The position numbers and the translations under genes are program-made. The notes below the pieces were generated by a model. It was given only the letters and a program-made list of their open reading frames with translations. It was not told the origin of the DNA and made no database searches. Source: Phytohabitans flavus (GTDB taxonomy: Bacteria; Actinomycetota; Actinomycetes; Mycobacteriales; Micromonosporaceae). From it: a stretch of DNA of 64,000 nt. The DNA lies in assembly GCF_011764545.1 (NCBI RefSeq), contig NZ_AP022870.1, forward strand, positions 6,392,001 through 6,456,000, written 5' to 3'. Each line of letters begins with the position of its first letter. Positions within the stretch are counted from its first letter, which is position 1. Below are positions 18,066 through 26,408 of this stretch, piece by piece.

Positions 18066-18551
18066 ATGGATTCATTCGACGTGACGTCCACCGGGCCGGA
18101 AGAAACCGGTCGCATCGCGTCCATCCTCGCGGAGTCGTTGCGGGCCGGAGACGTGATACTGCTGCGCGGGGCGCTCGCGGCGGGTAAGACGACCTTCGTC
18201 AAAGGCGTAGCGGCCGCATTGGGATCCGTCGACACGGTCACCAGTCCGACCTATATGTTGGCACAGTTCTACAGGTCCGAGAGTGCACCGATACTCCATA
18301 TGGACGCGTATCGACTCACGGGTGTCGCCGAATATCGGGACCTCGGCCTGGAAGACTATCTCGCGGATTCGATAACGCTTATCGAGTGGGGCGAAAAGCT
18401 CGCCGACGATTTCCCCTGCCACCTGACCATCGATTTCCGGGCTGGTGCCGCGGATCCCGATCACCGCACATTGTCGTTCGCCTCGTCCTGCGACCGCTGG
18501 ATCTCGATCCTGCCGCTACTGCGCGCCGGCGTCACCCTGGAGGTCGCGTGA
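18066..18551 (+). CDS. tsaE: tRNA threonylcarbamoyladenosine biosynthesis ATPase TsaE
   Basis: ATPase that drives the TsaB/TsaD cycle of t6A37 synthesis on ANN-decoding tRNAs (161 aa). Walker A is GALAAGKTTFVKG, followed by TVTSPTYMLAQF, the HMDAYRL motif and IEWGEKLADDFP, all diagnostic of TsaE. Start is the ATG at 18066 with AGGGTG upstream; a TAGTAT hexamer at 18002-18007 may be its -10. Codons ending in A or T are clearly commoner here than in neighbouring genes. It overlaps tsaB by four bases and is first of a four-gene operon. Confidence 0.9.
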   Translation: MDSFDVTSTGPEETGRIASILAESLRAGDVILLRGALAAGKTTFVKGVAAALGSVDTVTSPTYMLAQFYRSESAPILHMDAYRLTGVAEYRDLGLEDYLADSITLIEWGEKLADDFPCHLTIDFRAGAADPDHRTLSFASSCDRWISILPLLRAGVTLEVA

Positions 18552-19197
18552 AGCTCACCCTCTCGATCGAGACTTCTTCCAGCGACTACGGAGTTGCGCT
18601 TTCAGCCGGCCGTGACCTCGTCCGGCACCAGACCGTGAGCCGGTTGACGCCGGGCTTCGTCAACGTCGGCGAGCTCGCCGCCGCAACGCTCCGCGAGGCT
18701 GGTCACGGCTTCGAAGACCTCGAGCGCCTCGCGGTCAACGTCGGGCCGGGCAATCTGGGCTCCGTTCGGGCTGGCGTCTCGTACGCCAATGGCCTGGCGT
18801 TCAGCCTCCAGGTCCCGGTCCTTGGTGTGGACTCGCTCACACTCACCGCCATCCAGGCTGGCCGACCCGGCGGTCCCCCGTGCTGTGCGTCCGCAACGCC
18901 GGGGGCGGCAACATCTACGCCGGACTCTTCCGTGAGGGCACCGCCGAGCTGATGCGGCACGGCCCGCTACCCACGGTCGTGCCCGAGCTTGCCGGGCAGT
19001 TGCCTGCGGTGTCGGTCGCTGGCGTCTTCCGCCAGCAGGTGGCGCGCCTGCTTCCGGACGTCGCGGTGGAGGACACCGGTGTCGAGTTCCCGAGTGTCCT
19101 GACCTTGCACGAGGTCGCGCTGGCCAGGTGGGACGACCCCAGCGAGTGGGCCGATTTCGTCAGTCCGCTGACCGACGCCTCGGCGGCATTCCAATGA
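18548..19197 (+). CDS. tsaB: TsaB, t6A complex scaffold protein, frameshifted
   Basis: Non-catalytic ASKHA-fold partner of TsaD. The N-terminal part (MKLTLSIETSSSDYGVALSA, then VNVGPGNLGSVRAGVSYANG) is in one frame and the second half (VLCVRNAGGGNIYAGLFREG onward to DASAAFQ) in another; adding one base in the CCCCC run at about 18875-18880 restores a 216-residue protein. The usual GPGSFTG motif is changed to GPGNLGS. Start is the GTG at 18548 overlapping tsaE's TGA; the stop overlaps the next ATG (ATGA). Confidence 0.82.
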
Positions 19198-19863
19198 GCG
19201 ATCTTGCGTTCACCGGTGTACGGCTCATAAATACAGCAGAGAGGGGCGAGCCAGGCATGAAGTATCTCCACGGCTTCCAGGAAGCCCTCCCCCAGGTGAA
19301 GGACTGCCTGCTCGATGGCGGGGTGGCACTTCTGCCGACCGACACGGTGTACGGGCTGGCGGTGCACCCGACCCGGCCCGACGCCGCAGCCCGTCTATTC
19401 GCGATGAAACGGCGCCCCCGGGTCGCAATCTTCCGATCATGGTCGCCTCCGCAGCCGACTTGAAGCAGCTGGGTGTGGAGATCAACGAGCCGGCGGCCCG
19501 CCTTATCGAGGCGTTCTTCCCCGGGCCTCTCAGCTTGGCTCTGGGCCTACGGGAGGGGGAGAGCCCGAGCTGGCTGGCGGGACGAGTGGAGGTGGCAGTG
19601 CGCGTACCGGATGACGCCGAACTTCAAGCGGTTTTGGCGGCCACCGGCCCCTCCTCGTCACCAGCGCGAATCTCCACGAACAGGCGACGCCGGAATCTGC
19701 CGAGTCCGCCCTCGCCGCACTGGCCGACGAGCCCGACCTCGTCATCGACGGTGGCCTGCGCCAGTCAGTACCGTCGACTCTTGTCAACTGCAACGTCCCA
19801 GCACCCGTGATCGAGCGGGAAGGGGCAGTCTCCCGCGAGCAGATTGAGCAGGTTCTGCGATGA
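19194..19863 (+). CDS. L-threonylcarbamoyladenylate synthase (YrdC/TsaC type), two frameshifts
   Basis: Makes threonylcarbamoyl-AMP from threonine, bicarbonate and ATP for t6A. Three segments in three frames line up: GVALLPTDTVYGLAVHP; then NLPIMVASAADL, FFPGPLSLALGL and VEVAVRVPDDAELQ; then LLVTSANLHEQATPESAESA to the end. Adding one base at about 19415-19421 (CCCCCGGG) and one at about 19645-19652 (CCCC) gives 223 residues. It is a YrdC domain only, with no C-terminal Sua5 domain. ATGA overlaps on both sides couple it to tsaB and tsaD. It is the second YrdC-domain gene in the window (the other is at 21489-22139). Confidence 0.82.
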
Positions 19864-20861
19864 CTGAGTCAAACGGCCTGGTGCTGGGCATCGAGACATC
19901 CTGCGACGACACCGCGGTCGCGCTTGTGGATTCGAACGGCATCGTGGTCTCGTCCGCGGTCGCTTCTCAAACCATGATCCACAACCGGTTCGGCGGGGTG
20001 TACCCGGAGGCCGCCAGCCGCGCTCATGTCGACAAGATCCTCCCGACCGTCCGCATGGTGATCGAGGACGCGGGCATCGACCCGCGGGAGCTCGAGGCCA
20101 TCGGCGTGACGCGCGGCCCGGGTCTCATCGGTTCGCTGATGGTGGGCGTCGACACGGCCGCGGGGCTCGGGCACGGCTGGGGAGTACCGGTCATCGGCGT
20201 CAACCACCTGCGCGGGCACCTGCGCAGCGCCGACCTCGAAGAGCGCCGGGTCACCTATCCCGCGATCATCCTGCTCGTCTCCGGCGGCCACACGCTCCTC
20301 GCCCGGATGACAAGCCCGAGCGACATCCAGTTGATCGGCAATACCCGCGACGACTCGGTCGGCGAAGCCTACGACAAGGTCGCCCGGATGCTGGGTCTCG
20401 GCTATCCAGGTGGCCCGGTCGTGGACAAGCTCGCGCTCTCCGGCCAGCCGACCATCCCGTTCCCCCGGCCGATGATCGACCAAGGGCTCGAGTTCTCGTT
20501 CTCCGGCCTCAAGACGGCCGTCATGTACTACCTGGCGAAGGAAAAGGACGCTCCGGCGGCGGACATCGCGGCCTCCTTCGTCGAGTCCTGCATGACCGTC
20601 CTGCTCGCCAAGTGCCGCCGGGCCCTGGAGGCCTACCCGTCGGCCTCCCTCGTCGTCGTGGGCGGTGTGGCGGCCAGCCCGCAGCTGCGGACGCAGACGA
20701 AGGCGCTCTGTGACGAGCTCGAGGTCGAGCTGTGCCTGCCACCACTCAAGTGGTCCACCGACAACGGCGCGATGATCGGCCTGGCCACCTGGGACTACCT
20801 CACGACCGGCCGCTCCGCTCCCCTGGCGCCGCAGACCGGGCTCACGATCGAGCAGTTCTGA
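19860..20861 (+). CDS. tsaD: tRNA N6-adenosine threonylcarbamoyltransferase TsaD
   Basis: Transfers the threonylcarbamoyl group to A37 of ANN-reading tRNAs (333 aa, Fe/Zn ASKHA enzyme). It has VLGIETSCDDTAVALVD, the metal-binding HxxxH as NHLRGHLRSADL, LLVSGGHTLLARM, the nucleotide-binding GNTRDDSVGEAYDKVARMLG, FSFSGLKTAVMYYL, VVVGGVAASPQLR and STDNGAMIG. All catalytic positions seem intact. Last gene of the tsaE-tsaB-yrdC-tsaD operon; convergent with the phosphatase gene 11 bp away. Confidence 0.95.
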   Translation: MTESNGLVLGIETSCDDTAVALVDSNGIVVSSAVASQTMIHNRFGGVYPEAASRAHVDKILPTVRMVIEDAGIDPRELEAIGVTRGPGLIGSLMVGVDTAAGLGHGWGVPVIGVNHLRGHLRSADLEERRVTYPAIILLVSGGHTLLARMTSPSDIQLIGNTRDDSVGEAYDKVARMLGLGYPGGPVVDKLALSGQPTIPFPRPMIDQGLEFSFSGLKTAVMYYLAKEKDAPAADIAASFVESCMTVLLAKCRRALEAYPSASLVVVGGVAASPQLRTQTKALCDELEVELCLPPLKWSTDNGAMIGLATWDYLTTGRSAPLAPQTGLTIEQF

Positions 20862-20872
20862 CGGTCGGCCCT

Positions 20873-21487
20873 CTACGCCAGCGGGAAGAGCGCGCGGGCG
20901 AGCGGGTCGACCGTGTCCTCGATCTCGTCCGCCACACGGGTGAACGCCTGGTCACCCCGGCCCCACGGGTCGTCGAGGTCGTCCGCGGCCACGGGCGGGG
21001 CGTTGCCGCGCAGGGTGTTGACCGCGTCGACCAGGGCCACCCCTCGGCTGTACACGTCGTCGGGCGTGGTGCCCGAGGACGGCAGCGTCGACAGGTCGAC
21101 CGCGTTGAGCAGGCGGCCGAACTCGCCCAGCACGAAGGTGCGCGCGGCCGCGTCGGGGCGCAGCGCCACCACGTACTCCTGCTGGTCGGCCGTTGCCGTG
21201 AGGACGAGGTCGGCGGCGTCGATCAGGTCCGAGCGGAGCTTGCGCGCGACGAACCCGTTTGGGTCTCCGCCGCGGGCCCGGACCTGGCGCGCTGCCGGCG
21301 GGTTCATCTCCTCGCCGGCGTGCCAGCCGCCGGTGCCGGCGCTGTGGCTGTGCAGCAGCTCCTCGGCCGGTGGCGTGGTGCCCACCTTGGCCAGCCGCTC
21401 GCGCACCGCCCGGTCGAGCATCCGCTCGGCCATCGGTGAGCGGCAGATGTTGCCCATACACACGTGCAGGACGGTGAACGGCGGCAC
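20873..21487 (-). CDS. Low-molecular-weight protein tyrosine phosphatase-like protein
   Basis: Cysteine-dependent phosphatase fold (204 aa). The P-loop CX5R motif is at the very start (LHVCMGNICRSPMAERML), with the usual catalytic Asp region replaced towards the C-terminus by PVAADDLDDPWGRGD. An arsenate reductase role is possible for the fold. The GTG at 21485-21487 starts one base after the Sua5 stop, so the pair is coupled; an open frame upstream is antisense-type sequence of the Sua5 gene and is ignored. Confidence 0.85.
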   Translation of the reverse strand: MPPFTVLHVCMGNICRSPMAERMLDRAVRERLAKVGTTPPAEELLHSHSAGTGGWHAGEEMNPPAARQVRARGGDPNGFVARKLRSDLIDAADLVLTATADQQEYVVALRPDAAARTFVLGEFGRLLNAVDLSTLPSSGTTPDDVYSRGVALVDAVNTLRGNAPPVAADDLDDPWGRGDQAFTRVADEIEDTVDPLARALFPLA

Positions 21488-21488
21488 G

Positions 21489-22139
21489 TCAGGACTCCGG
21501 GTCCGGTCCGACGATGTCCGGCACGACGTCGCGGATCTTTTCGAACGGGATCGCGCCGGTGCGCAGCACCCGGGGCACGTCACCGGTCAGGTCGACGATC
21601 GAGCTGGGCTGCGGGTCGATCGAGGCACCCGCCTCCAGGTAGATCCGCACCGCGTACCCAAGCTGCTCGCGGGCCTCCTCGGCGGTCTTGGCCGCCGGCT
21701 GGCCGAGCTTGTTGGCCGAGGAGTGCGCCATCGGGCCGGTCTCGCGGAGCACCTCCAGCGCGACCGGGTGCAGCGGCATCCGTACCGCGACCACGCCACC
21801 GGTCTCGCCGATGTCCCACTGGAGGCTCGGCGCGTGCTCGACGATGATCGTGAGCGCGCCCGGCCAGAACGCGTCGGCCAGGTCGCGGGCCAGCTTGGGC
21901 AGCATAAAGACAAGGCCGTCGAGCGTGTGGCGGGAGCCGACCAGCACCGACGGGGGCGCCTGCGGGCCGGGGCCCTTGGCGTCGCGCAGGGCCGTCACCG
22001 CGTACGGGGTGAACGCGTCCGCGCCGATCCCATAAACCGTGTCGGTCGGGAGGACCACCAACTCGCCGTTCTTGACCGCCTCGATCGCCGCGGCGATGCC
22101 TCGGTCGCGGTCGGCCACCGTCCGGCAGTCGTAGAGCAT
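21489..22139 (-). CDS. L-threonylcarbamoyladenylate synthase (Sua5/YrdC/YciO family)
   Basis: A second, intact threonylcarbamoyl-AMP synthase (216 aa) in the standard actinobacterial place downstream of prmC. Motifs: VVLPTDTVYGIGADAF, FWPGALTIIVEHAP, VVAVRMPLHPVALEVL, MAHSSANKLGQPAAKT and PSSIVDLTGDVPRVLR. Start chosen at the ATG at 22137-22139 (MLYDCRTVADRDRG); upstream codons come from a repeat and are unlikely to be translated. The usual KxR motif is altered to DAKGPGPQAPPSVLV. Confidence 0.88.
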   Translation of the reverse strand: MLYDCRTVADRDRGIAAAIEAVKNGELVVLPTDTVYGIGADAFTPYAVTALRDAKGPGPQAPPSVLVGSRHTLDGLVFMLPKLARDLADAFWPGALTIIVEHAPSLQWDIGETGGVVAVRMPLHPVALEVLRETGPMAHSSANKLGQPAAKTAEEAREQLGYAVRIYLEAGASIDPQPSSIVDLTGDVPRVLRTGAIPFEKIRDVVPDIVGPDPES

Positions 22140-22160
22140 CACGGTGTGCAGTCTGCCATG

Positions 22161-22320
22161 CCCAATGGCTCGGCTTCCCGCTCGCTCCGCTCCTCGGTCG
22201 CTAGCGCTCCCTGCGATGCTCACTCGCGACGCCTCGCGCGCCCAATGGCTCGGCTTCCCGCTCGCTCCGCTCCTCGGTCGCTAGCGCTCCCCGCGATGCT
22301 CACTCGCGACGCCTCGCGCG
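22161..22320. repeat. Tandem duplication of an 80-bp unit
   Basis: Two 80-bp copies (22161-22240 and 22241-22320) follow each other directly and differ at one base only (CTGCGATG against CCGCGATG). Each contains GCTCGCTCCGCTCC- and GCGAGTGAGCATCGC-type arms able to fold. The second copy overlaps the 3' end of prmC and supplies its last codons and its stop; the first lies just upstream of the Sua5 start. Resembles dispersed high-GC extragenic repeats of actinomycetes. Confidence 0.92.
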
Positions 22321-23153
22321 CGAACGGCGGTGGCGTACCGCGGCCGGCCAGCCAGATCGCGATGGTCTTCGATGTCCGTGAATCGCCCATCGGCGCGGAG
22401 CAGGGCTGGCACCGCAGCGCCGTGCGAATCGTCGTGTTCGACCCCAAAAACTCCGCCTGGGCGGAGCAACGCCGCGGCCCGCGCGATCACTGGCCGGATG
22501 ACCGCCAGGCCGTCCGCGCCGGCGAATACCGCGTCGTACGGGTCGTGGTCGGCCACGTCGGCGGGTACGGCCACGCCGGACGGCACGTACGGCGGGTTGC
22601 AGAGCACCGCGTCCACCGTGCCGTCGAGGTCGGCGAGGACGGCGAGATCGGTCACGTCCCCCTCGATCACGTGGATCGGGGTGTCCCCGGCGGCCGCCCG
22701 CGCCTCGGCGTTGCGGCGGAGCCAGGGAAGGGCGGCCGCCGAGCGCTCGACCGCGTACACCCGGGTGCCGGGCACCTCGTTGGCCACCGCGAGCGCGATA
22801 GCCCCGGAGCCGCTACACAGATCGACCACGGTCGTACCGGGCGTTATCAAAGTGACCCCCCAGCCCGCCAGGAGCTCGGTCTCCGGCCGAGGCACGAACA
22901 CGCCCGGCCCCACCGCCAGCTCCAGGTACCGAAATCCGGCACTTCCGACCAGGTGCTGCACCGGCTCGCCCGCCGCCCGCCGAGCGACCAACGCGTCGAA
23001 CTCCGCGAGCTGATCGGCCGTAAAACCATCTATCAGCGCCAATCGCCCACGGGGCACACCGAGCACATGTGAGGCAAGGATTTCTGCATCGACTCTTGGC
23101 GATGGCATACCTACTCTGGACAGGAAGTTTGTGGCACGAGCGACCGCCTGCAA
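22281..23153 (-). CDS. prmC: Peptide chain release factor N5-glutamine methyltransferase
   Basis: Methylates the Gln of the GGQ motif of RF1/RF2 (290 aa). N-terminal helical domain with SPRVDAEILASHVLGVPRGR; SAM-binding motifs VVDLCSGSGAIALAVAN and VYAVERSAAAL; catalytic NPPYVPSG; and LRPGGVFGVEHDDSHG. The in-frame start is a TTG at 23151-23153; no ATG or GTG lies in frame between it and the upstream stop. The last dozen residues (VRARGVASEHRGER) come from the 80-bp repeat, so the natural C-terminus may have been replaced. prfA would normally be adjacent; here a GGDEF gene on the other strand intervenes. Confidence 0.9.
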   Translation of the reverse strand: MQAVARATNFLSRVGMPSPRVDAEILASHVLGVPRGRLALIDGFTADQLAEFDALVARRAAGEPVQHLVGSAGFRYLELAVGPGVFVPRPETELLAGWGVTLITPGTTVVDLCSGSGAIALAVANEVPGTRVYAVERSAAALPWLRRNAEARAAAGDTPIHVIEGDVTDLAVLADLDGTVDAVLCNPPYVPSGVAVPADVADHDPYDAVFAGADGLAVIRPVIARAAALLRPGGVFGVEHDDSHGAAVPALLRADGRFTDIEDHRDLAGRPRYATAVRARGVASEHRGER

Positions 23154-23279
23154 CGTCCGTGTCCGATCCGTCCCGCCCGGGGCTGTTCCAGATGCCCTGT
23201 CACGAGATAATCATTGAACAGCGGGTCGACGCGACGGCCCGGGGGTAGACCGGACGTCTTCCGGGGTTAGGAGGCTTGA

Positions 23280-24839
23280 GTGAGTTGGCTCGACCGGGTC
23301 ACCGACCAGGCCGATACGCTCCATAAGGCTCGTACGCTGCAGGAAGTCAGCCGCTCCGCGGAAGCGTGCCTCCTGCTCGACGAAGTCTTGGCCACCACTG
23401 ACGACCCCTTCGCGCGGGCCGACGCCCTCGTGCAGCGCGTCTCCGCCTTGATAAACCTGGGCCGCACCGCGGAGTACAACGTGGCGGTCCAGATGGCGTT
23501 CGACGCGATCCGTGACCTCGGCGAGCCGCTCCTGCTCGGCAACCTGCACGCCCTCGCCGCGCTCGCCGCCCACCACCAGGGCGCGCTGGAGCGGTGCGTG
23601 ACCCACCTGGTGCACAGCGCCCGCGCGATGGCCACTGTGGAAGACCTCGACTGGGACACCGCGATCGCGTGGAATGACCTGGCGATGGCGTATTCGTACC
23701 TCGGCTTTCACGGCCACGCGCTGGGCGCGATCGAAAAGGCACGCCAGGTCGCGGCGGCCGCCGAGGTGACGCCCGAGACGTTCGCGGCGCCTGGCATCCG
23801 GCTGCGCAACGCGGTGGCCCTCGACCACAACGGCGACACAGACGGCTGCCTGCGCGTGCTGCGCGACATCACCGCCGACGCGGAGCGGTTCCTCGACGGC
23901 GACAGCGCGGGCAAGCTCCGCCCGAGCGGCCGCGCGGCGTATGGGTACGCAATCGCCCGCCGCGCCGCGCTCGGCGAGCCGCCCGAGTCCGCCCGCCAGG
24001 CAGCCCGGCTGCTGGCCGACGGCGGAGACGGTGCCCGCGCCCGTGACCTGCGGATGCTCGGCGAGGTGTGCCTCGCGATGGCGGCCGGACGGCCGATCGA
24101 GGCGCTTACCCGGCTGGAGACGGTGGCCGTGTCGAGCGAGACGCTGGGGCCGGCCGAGCACGCCCGGTTGCGCAGCCTGACGTACACCCGGGCCGGCGAC
24201 CACGCGGCCGCACACCGGGCCGACCGGCACGCGTTCCGGCTCGCGGCGCAGCGCAGCGACCGCCTCCGCGACGTGTACGTGGAGGGCATCGCCGCCCGCC
24301 TCGACCACGAGGACATGCGCCGTGCGGTGTCCAAGTTCGAGGACGAGGCGCTGACCGACCCGCTCACCGGCCTGGCCAACCGCCGCCACCTGGAGCGGTA
24401 CGTGGCGGCGATGGTCGCGCGGGGCGAGCGGGCCACGGTGGGCGTCTGCGACCTCGACGGCTTCAAGGCGGTCAACACCGCGCACGGTCACCTCTCCGGC
24501 GACCTGGTGCTCCAGCGCATCGCCGGGGTGATCAACAGGGTCATGCGCCGCGGTGACTTCGTCGCGCGGTACGGCGGGGACGAGTTCGTGGTGGTGCTCC
24601 CGGGCGCCGGCATGGCCGAGGCGTCCGAGGTGGGCCGCCGGATCGGCGCGGCCGTCGAGGCGGAGGATTGGGAGTCGCTCGTGCCGGGGACGCCGGTGGG
24701 CGTAAGCGTCGGGTTCGCCGAGGTCAGCGCCTCGGCAAACCTGCGCGAGGCGCTGGGCACCGCGTTCGAGCTCGCCGACCGGGCGATGCTCCTGGCCAAG
24801 CCAGGCGCCCGCCCCCAGCCGGCCGCCGCGGCCTCTTAG
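23280..24839 (+). CDS. Diguanylate cyclase with N-terminal TPR-like sensor region
   Basis: Cytoplasmic protein of 519 residues. Residues 1 to about 345 are helical repeats of TPR character (ALAALAAHHQGALERCVTHL, AWNDLAMAYSYLGFHGHALG). The C-terminal 160 residues are a GGDEF domain: DPLTGLANRRHLERYV, VCDLDGFKAVNTAHGH, and RYGGDEFVVVLPG with an intact active site. RRGD five residues before GGDEF fits the inhibitory I-site, so activity should be limited by c-di-GMP. No membrane helix is visible. GTG start behind a perfect AGGAGG. It is antiparallel to prfA and prmC on both sides. Confidence 0.92.
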   Translation: MSWLDRVTDQADTLHKARTLQEVSRSAEACLLLDEVLATTDDPFARADALVQRVSALINLGRTAEYNVAVQMAFDAIRDLGEPLLLGNLHALAALAAHHQGALERCVTHLVHSARAMATVEDLDWDTAIAWNDLAMAYSYLGFHGHALGAIEKARQVAAAAEVTPETFAAPGIRLRNAVALDHNGDTDGCLRVLRDITADAERFLDGDSAGKLRPSGRAAYGYAIARRAALGEPPESARQAARLLADGGDGARARDLRMLGEVCLAMAAGRPIEALTRLETVAVSSETLGPAEHARLRSLTYTRAGDHAAAHRADRHAFRLAAQRSDRLRDVYVEGIAARLDHEDMRRAVSKFEDEALTDPLTGLANRRHLERYVAAMVARGERATVGVCDLDGFKAVNTAHGHLSGDLVLQRIAGVINRVMRRGDFVARYGGDEFVVVLPGAGMAEASEVGRRIGAAVEAEDWESLVPGTPVGVSVGFAEVSASANLREALGTAFELADRAMLLAKPGARPQPAAAAS

Positions 24840-24847
24840 AGCTTCGC

Positions 24848-25936
24848 TCAGCTCCGCTTGAGCTCAGTGTCGCCGGCCAGGCGGGCCTGGCGGTCCGCCT
24901 CCGCGAGCGCGTCCAGGACGCCGTCCATGTCGCCGCCCAGCACCAGGTCCAGGTTGTACGCGGTGTAGCCGATCCGGTGGTCGGTGATCCGGTTCTGCGG
25001 GAAGTTGTACGTGCGGATCCGCTCCGACCTGTCGACGGTGCGCACCTGCGAGCGGCGCGCGTCCGAGGCGGCCGCGTCGGCCTCCTCCTGGGCGGCGGCG
25101 AGCAGTCGCGCCCGCAGGATCCGCATCGCCTGCTCGCGGTTCTGTAGCTGGCTCTTCTCGTTCTGGCAGGAGACCACGATGCCGGTGGGCAGGTGGGTGA
25201 TCCGGACGGCGGAGTCGGTGGTGTTGACCGACTGACCGCCCGGGCCGGACGAGCGGAAGACGTCGATCCGCAGGTCGTTCGGGTCGATCGAGACGTCGAC
25301 CTCCTCGGCCTCCGGGAGCACAAGCACGCCGGCCGCGCTTGTGTGGATCCGCCCCTGCGACTCGGTGACCGGCACCCGCTGCACGCGGTGTACGCCGCCC
25401 TCCCACTTCAGCCGCGACCACACGCCGTTGCCACCCTCGGGCACGCCCTTGGTCTTGACGGCCAGCGAGACGTCCTTGACGCCGCCGAGGTCCGAGTCCT
25501 GCGCCTCGATCACCTCGGTGATCCAGCCGCGCCGCTCCGCGTACCGCTGGAACATGCGCAGCAGGTCCCCGGCGAACAGGGCCGACTCCTCGCCGCCCTC
25601 GCCCGCCTTGATCTCCAGGATCACGTCCTTGGCGTCGTGGGGGTCACGCGGGATCAGCAGCTCGGCGAGCCGCTCCTCCAGGGCCGGCAGCCGGGCCGCG
25701 ATCGCATCGGCTTCGGCCGCGAACGTGGAGTCCTCGGCAGCCAGCTCCCGGGCGGCTTCCTGGTCGGCGCGGGCCTGCTCCAGCTCGCCGGCCGCCTTGT
25801 ACAGCGGGGAGAGCTCGGCGAAGCGCCGGCCAACGCGCCGTGCCGTGGCCTGGTCAGCGTGGATCGCCGGGTCGGCGAGCCGCTTCTCCAGCTCGGCGTA
25901 CTCGTCCAGCAGCCCGCTGAGGCGATCAGTGCTCAT
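24848..25936 (-). CDS. prfA: Peptide chain release factor 1
   Basis: Recognises UAA/UAG stop codons and triggers peptide release (362 aa). It shows the codon-recognition tripeptide in RVPVTESQGRIHTSAA, the catalytic GGQ in SSGPGGQSVNTTDSAVR, and LEIKAGEGGEESALFA. The C-terminal RTYNFPQNRITDHRIGYTAY block is also present. Upstream lie a hairpin and rpmE. Confidence 0.96.
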   Translation of the reverse strand: MSTDRLSGLLDEYAELEKRLADPAIHADQATARRVGRRFAELSPLYKAAGELEQARADQEAARELAAEDSTFAAEADAIAARLPALEERLAELLIPRDPHDAKDVILEIKAGEGGEESALFAGDLLRMFQRYAERRGWITEVIEAQDSDLGGVKDVSLAVKTKGVPEGGNGVWSRLKWEGGVHRVQRVPVTESQGRIHTSAAGVLVLPEAEEVDVSIDPNDLRIDVFRSSGPGGQSVNTTDSAVRITHLPTGIVVSCQNEKSQLQNREQAMRILRARLLAAAQEEADAAASDARRSQVRTVDRSERIRTYNFPQNRITDHRIGYTAYNLDLVLGGDMDGVLDALAEADRQARLAGDTELKRS

Positions 25937-25970
25937 CTGCGTACCCCTCGTTCGTTGGAAAGACGCGAAC

Positions 25971-26002
25971 GGCGCCCGCCCCCAGAACGGAGGGCGGGCG
26001 CC
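25971..26002 (-). terminator. Hairpin between rpmE and prfA
   Basis: A perfect 10-bp stem (GGCGCCCGCC with GGCGGGCGCC) with a 12-base loop lies 11 bases beyond the rpmE stop. On the minus strand it is followed by GTTCGCGTCTTTCC, only weakly U-rich, so it may be an attenuator that lets some rpmE transcripts continue into prfA. Confidence 0.6.
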
Positions 26003-26012
26003 GTCGGGGTAG

Positions 26013-26237
26013 CTACTTGGCCTTCTTGGCGGCAGCCTTCGCGTACTTCTGCTGGAACTTCGCGACCCGGCCGGCGGTGTCGAGCACGCGCTGCTTGCCC
26101 GTGTAGAACGGGTGGCACTCGCTGCAGGTCTCGGCGTGGATCACGCCGTTCTTCGCCGTGCTACGGGTGGTGAAGGTGTGGCCGCAGGAACAGGTGACCT
26201 CGGTCACGACGTACTGCGGGTGAATGTCGGGCTTCAT
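26013..26237 (-). CDS. rpmE: Ribosomal protein bL31, zinc-binding type
   Basis: Large-subunit protein (74 aa) beginning MKPDIHPQYVVTEVTCSCG. The Cys16-x-Cys18 and Cys38-x-x-Cys41 pairs are kept (ETCSECHPFYTGKQ), so this is the zinc-containing form, the kind replaced by a C-minus paralogue under zinc limitation. Lys-rich C-terminus. AAAGGA lies upstream of the ATG. Confidence 0.96.
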   Translation of the reverse strand: MKPDIHPQYVVTEVTCSCGHTFTTRSTAKNGVIHAETCSECHPFYTGKQRVLDTAGRVAKFQQKYAKAAAKKAK

Positions 26238-26408
26238 CGCCTCGGTCCTTTCGTAAGTGGTCGCCGGGTCGCCTTCGTCGCGGACCGCCTTGGGGCCGCT
26301 CTAGCGTGAACCGGAACCTTGGCCGATTGACCAGTGTGCCATGCCTGGCCGATCGATTGAACGCGGGTACACCCGGTGGCATTCCCCGGGCTGGCATGCT
26401 TGAAGACG

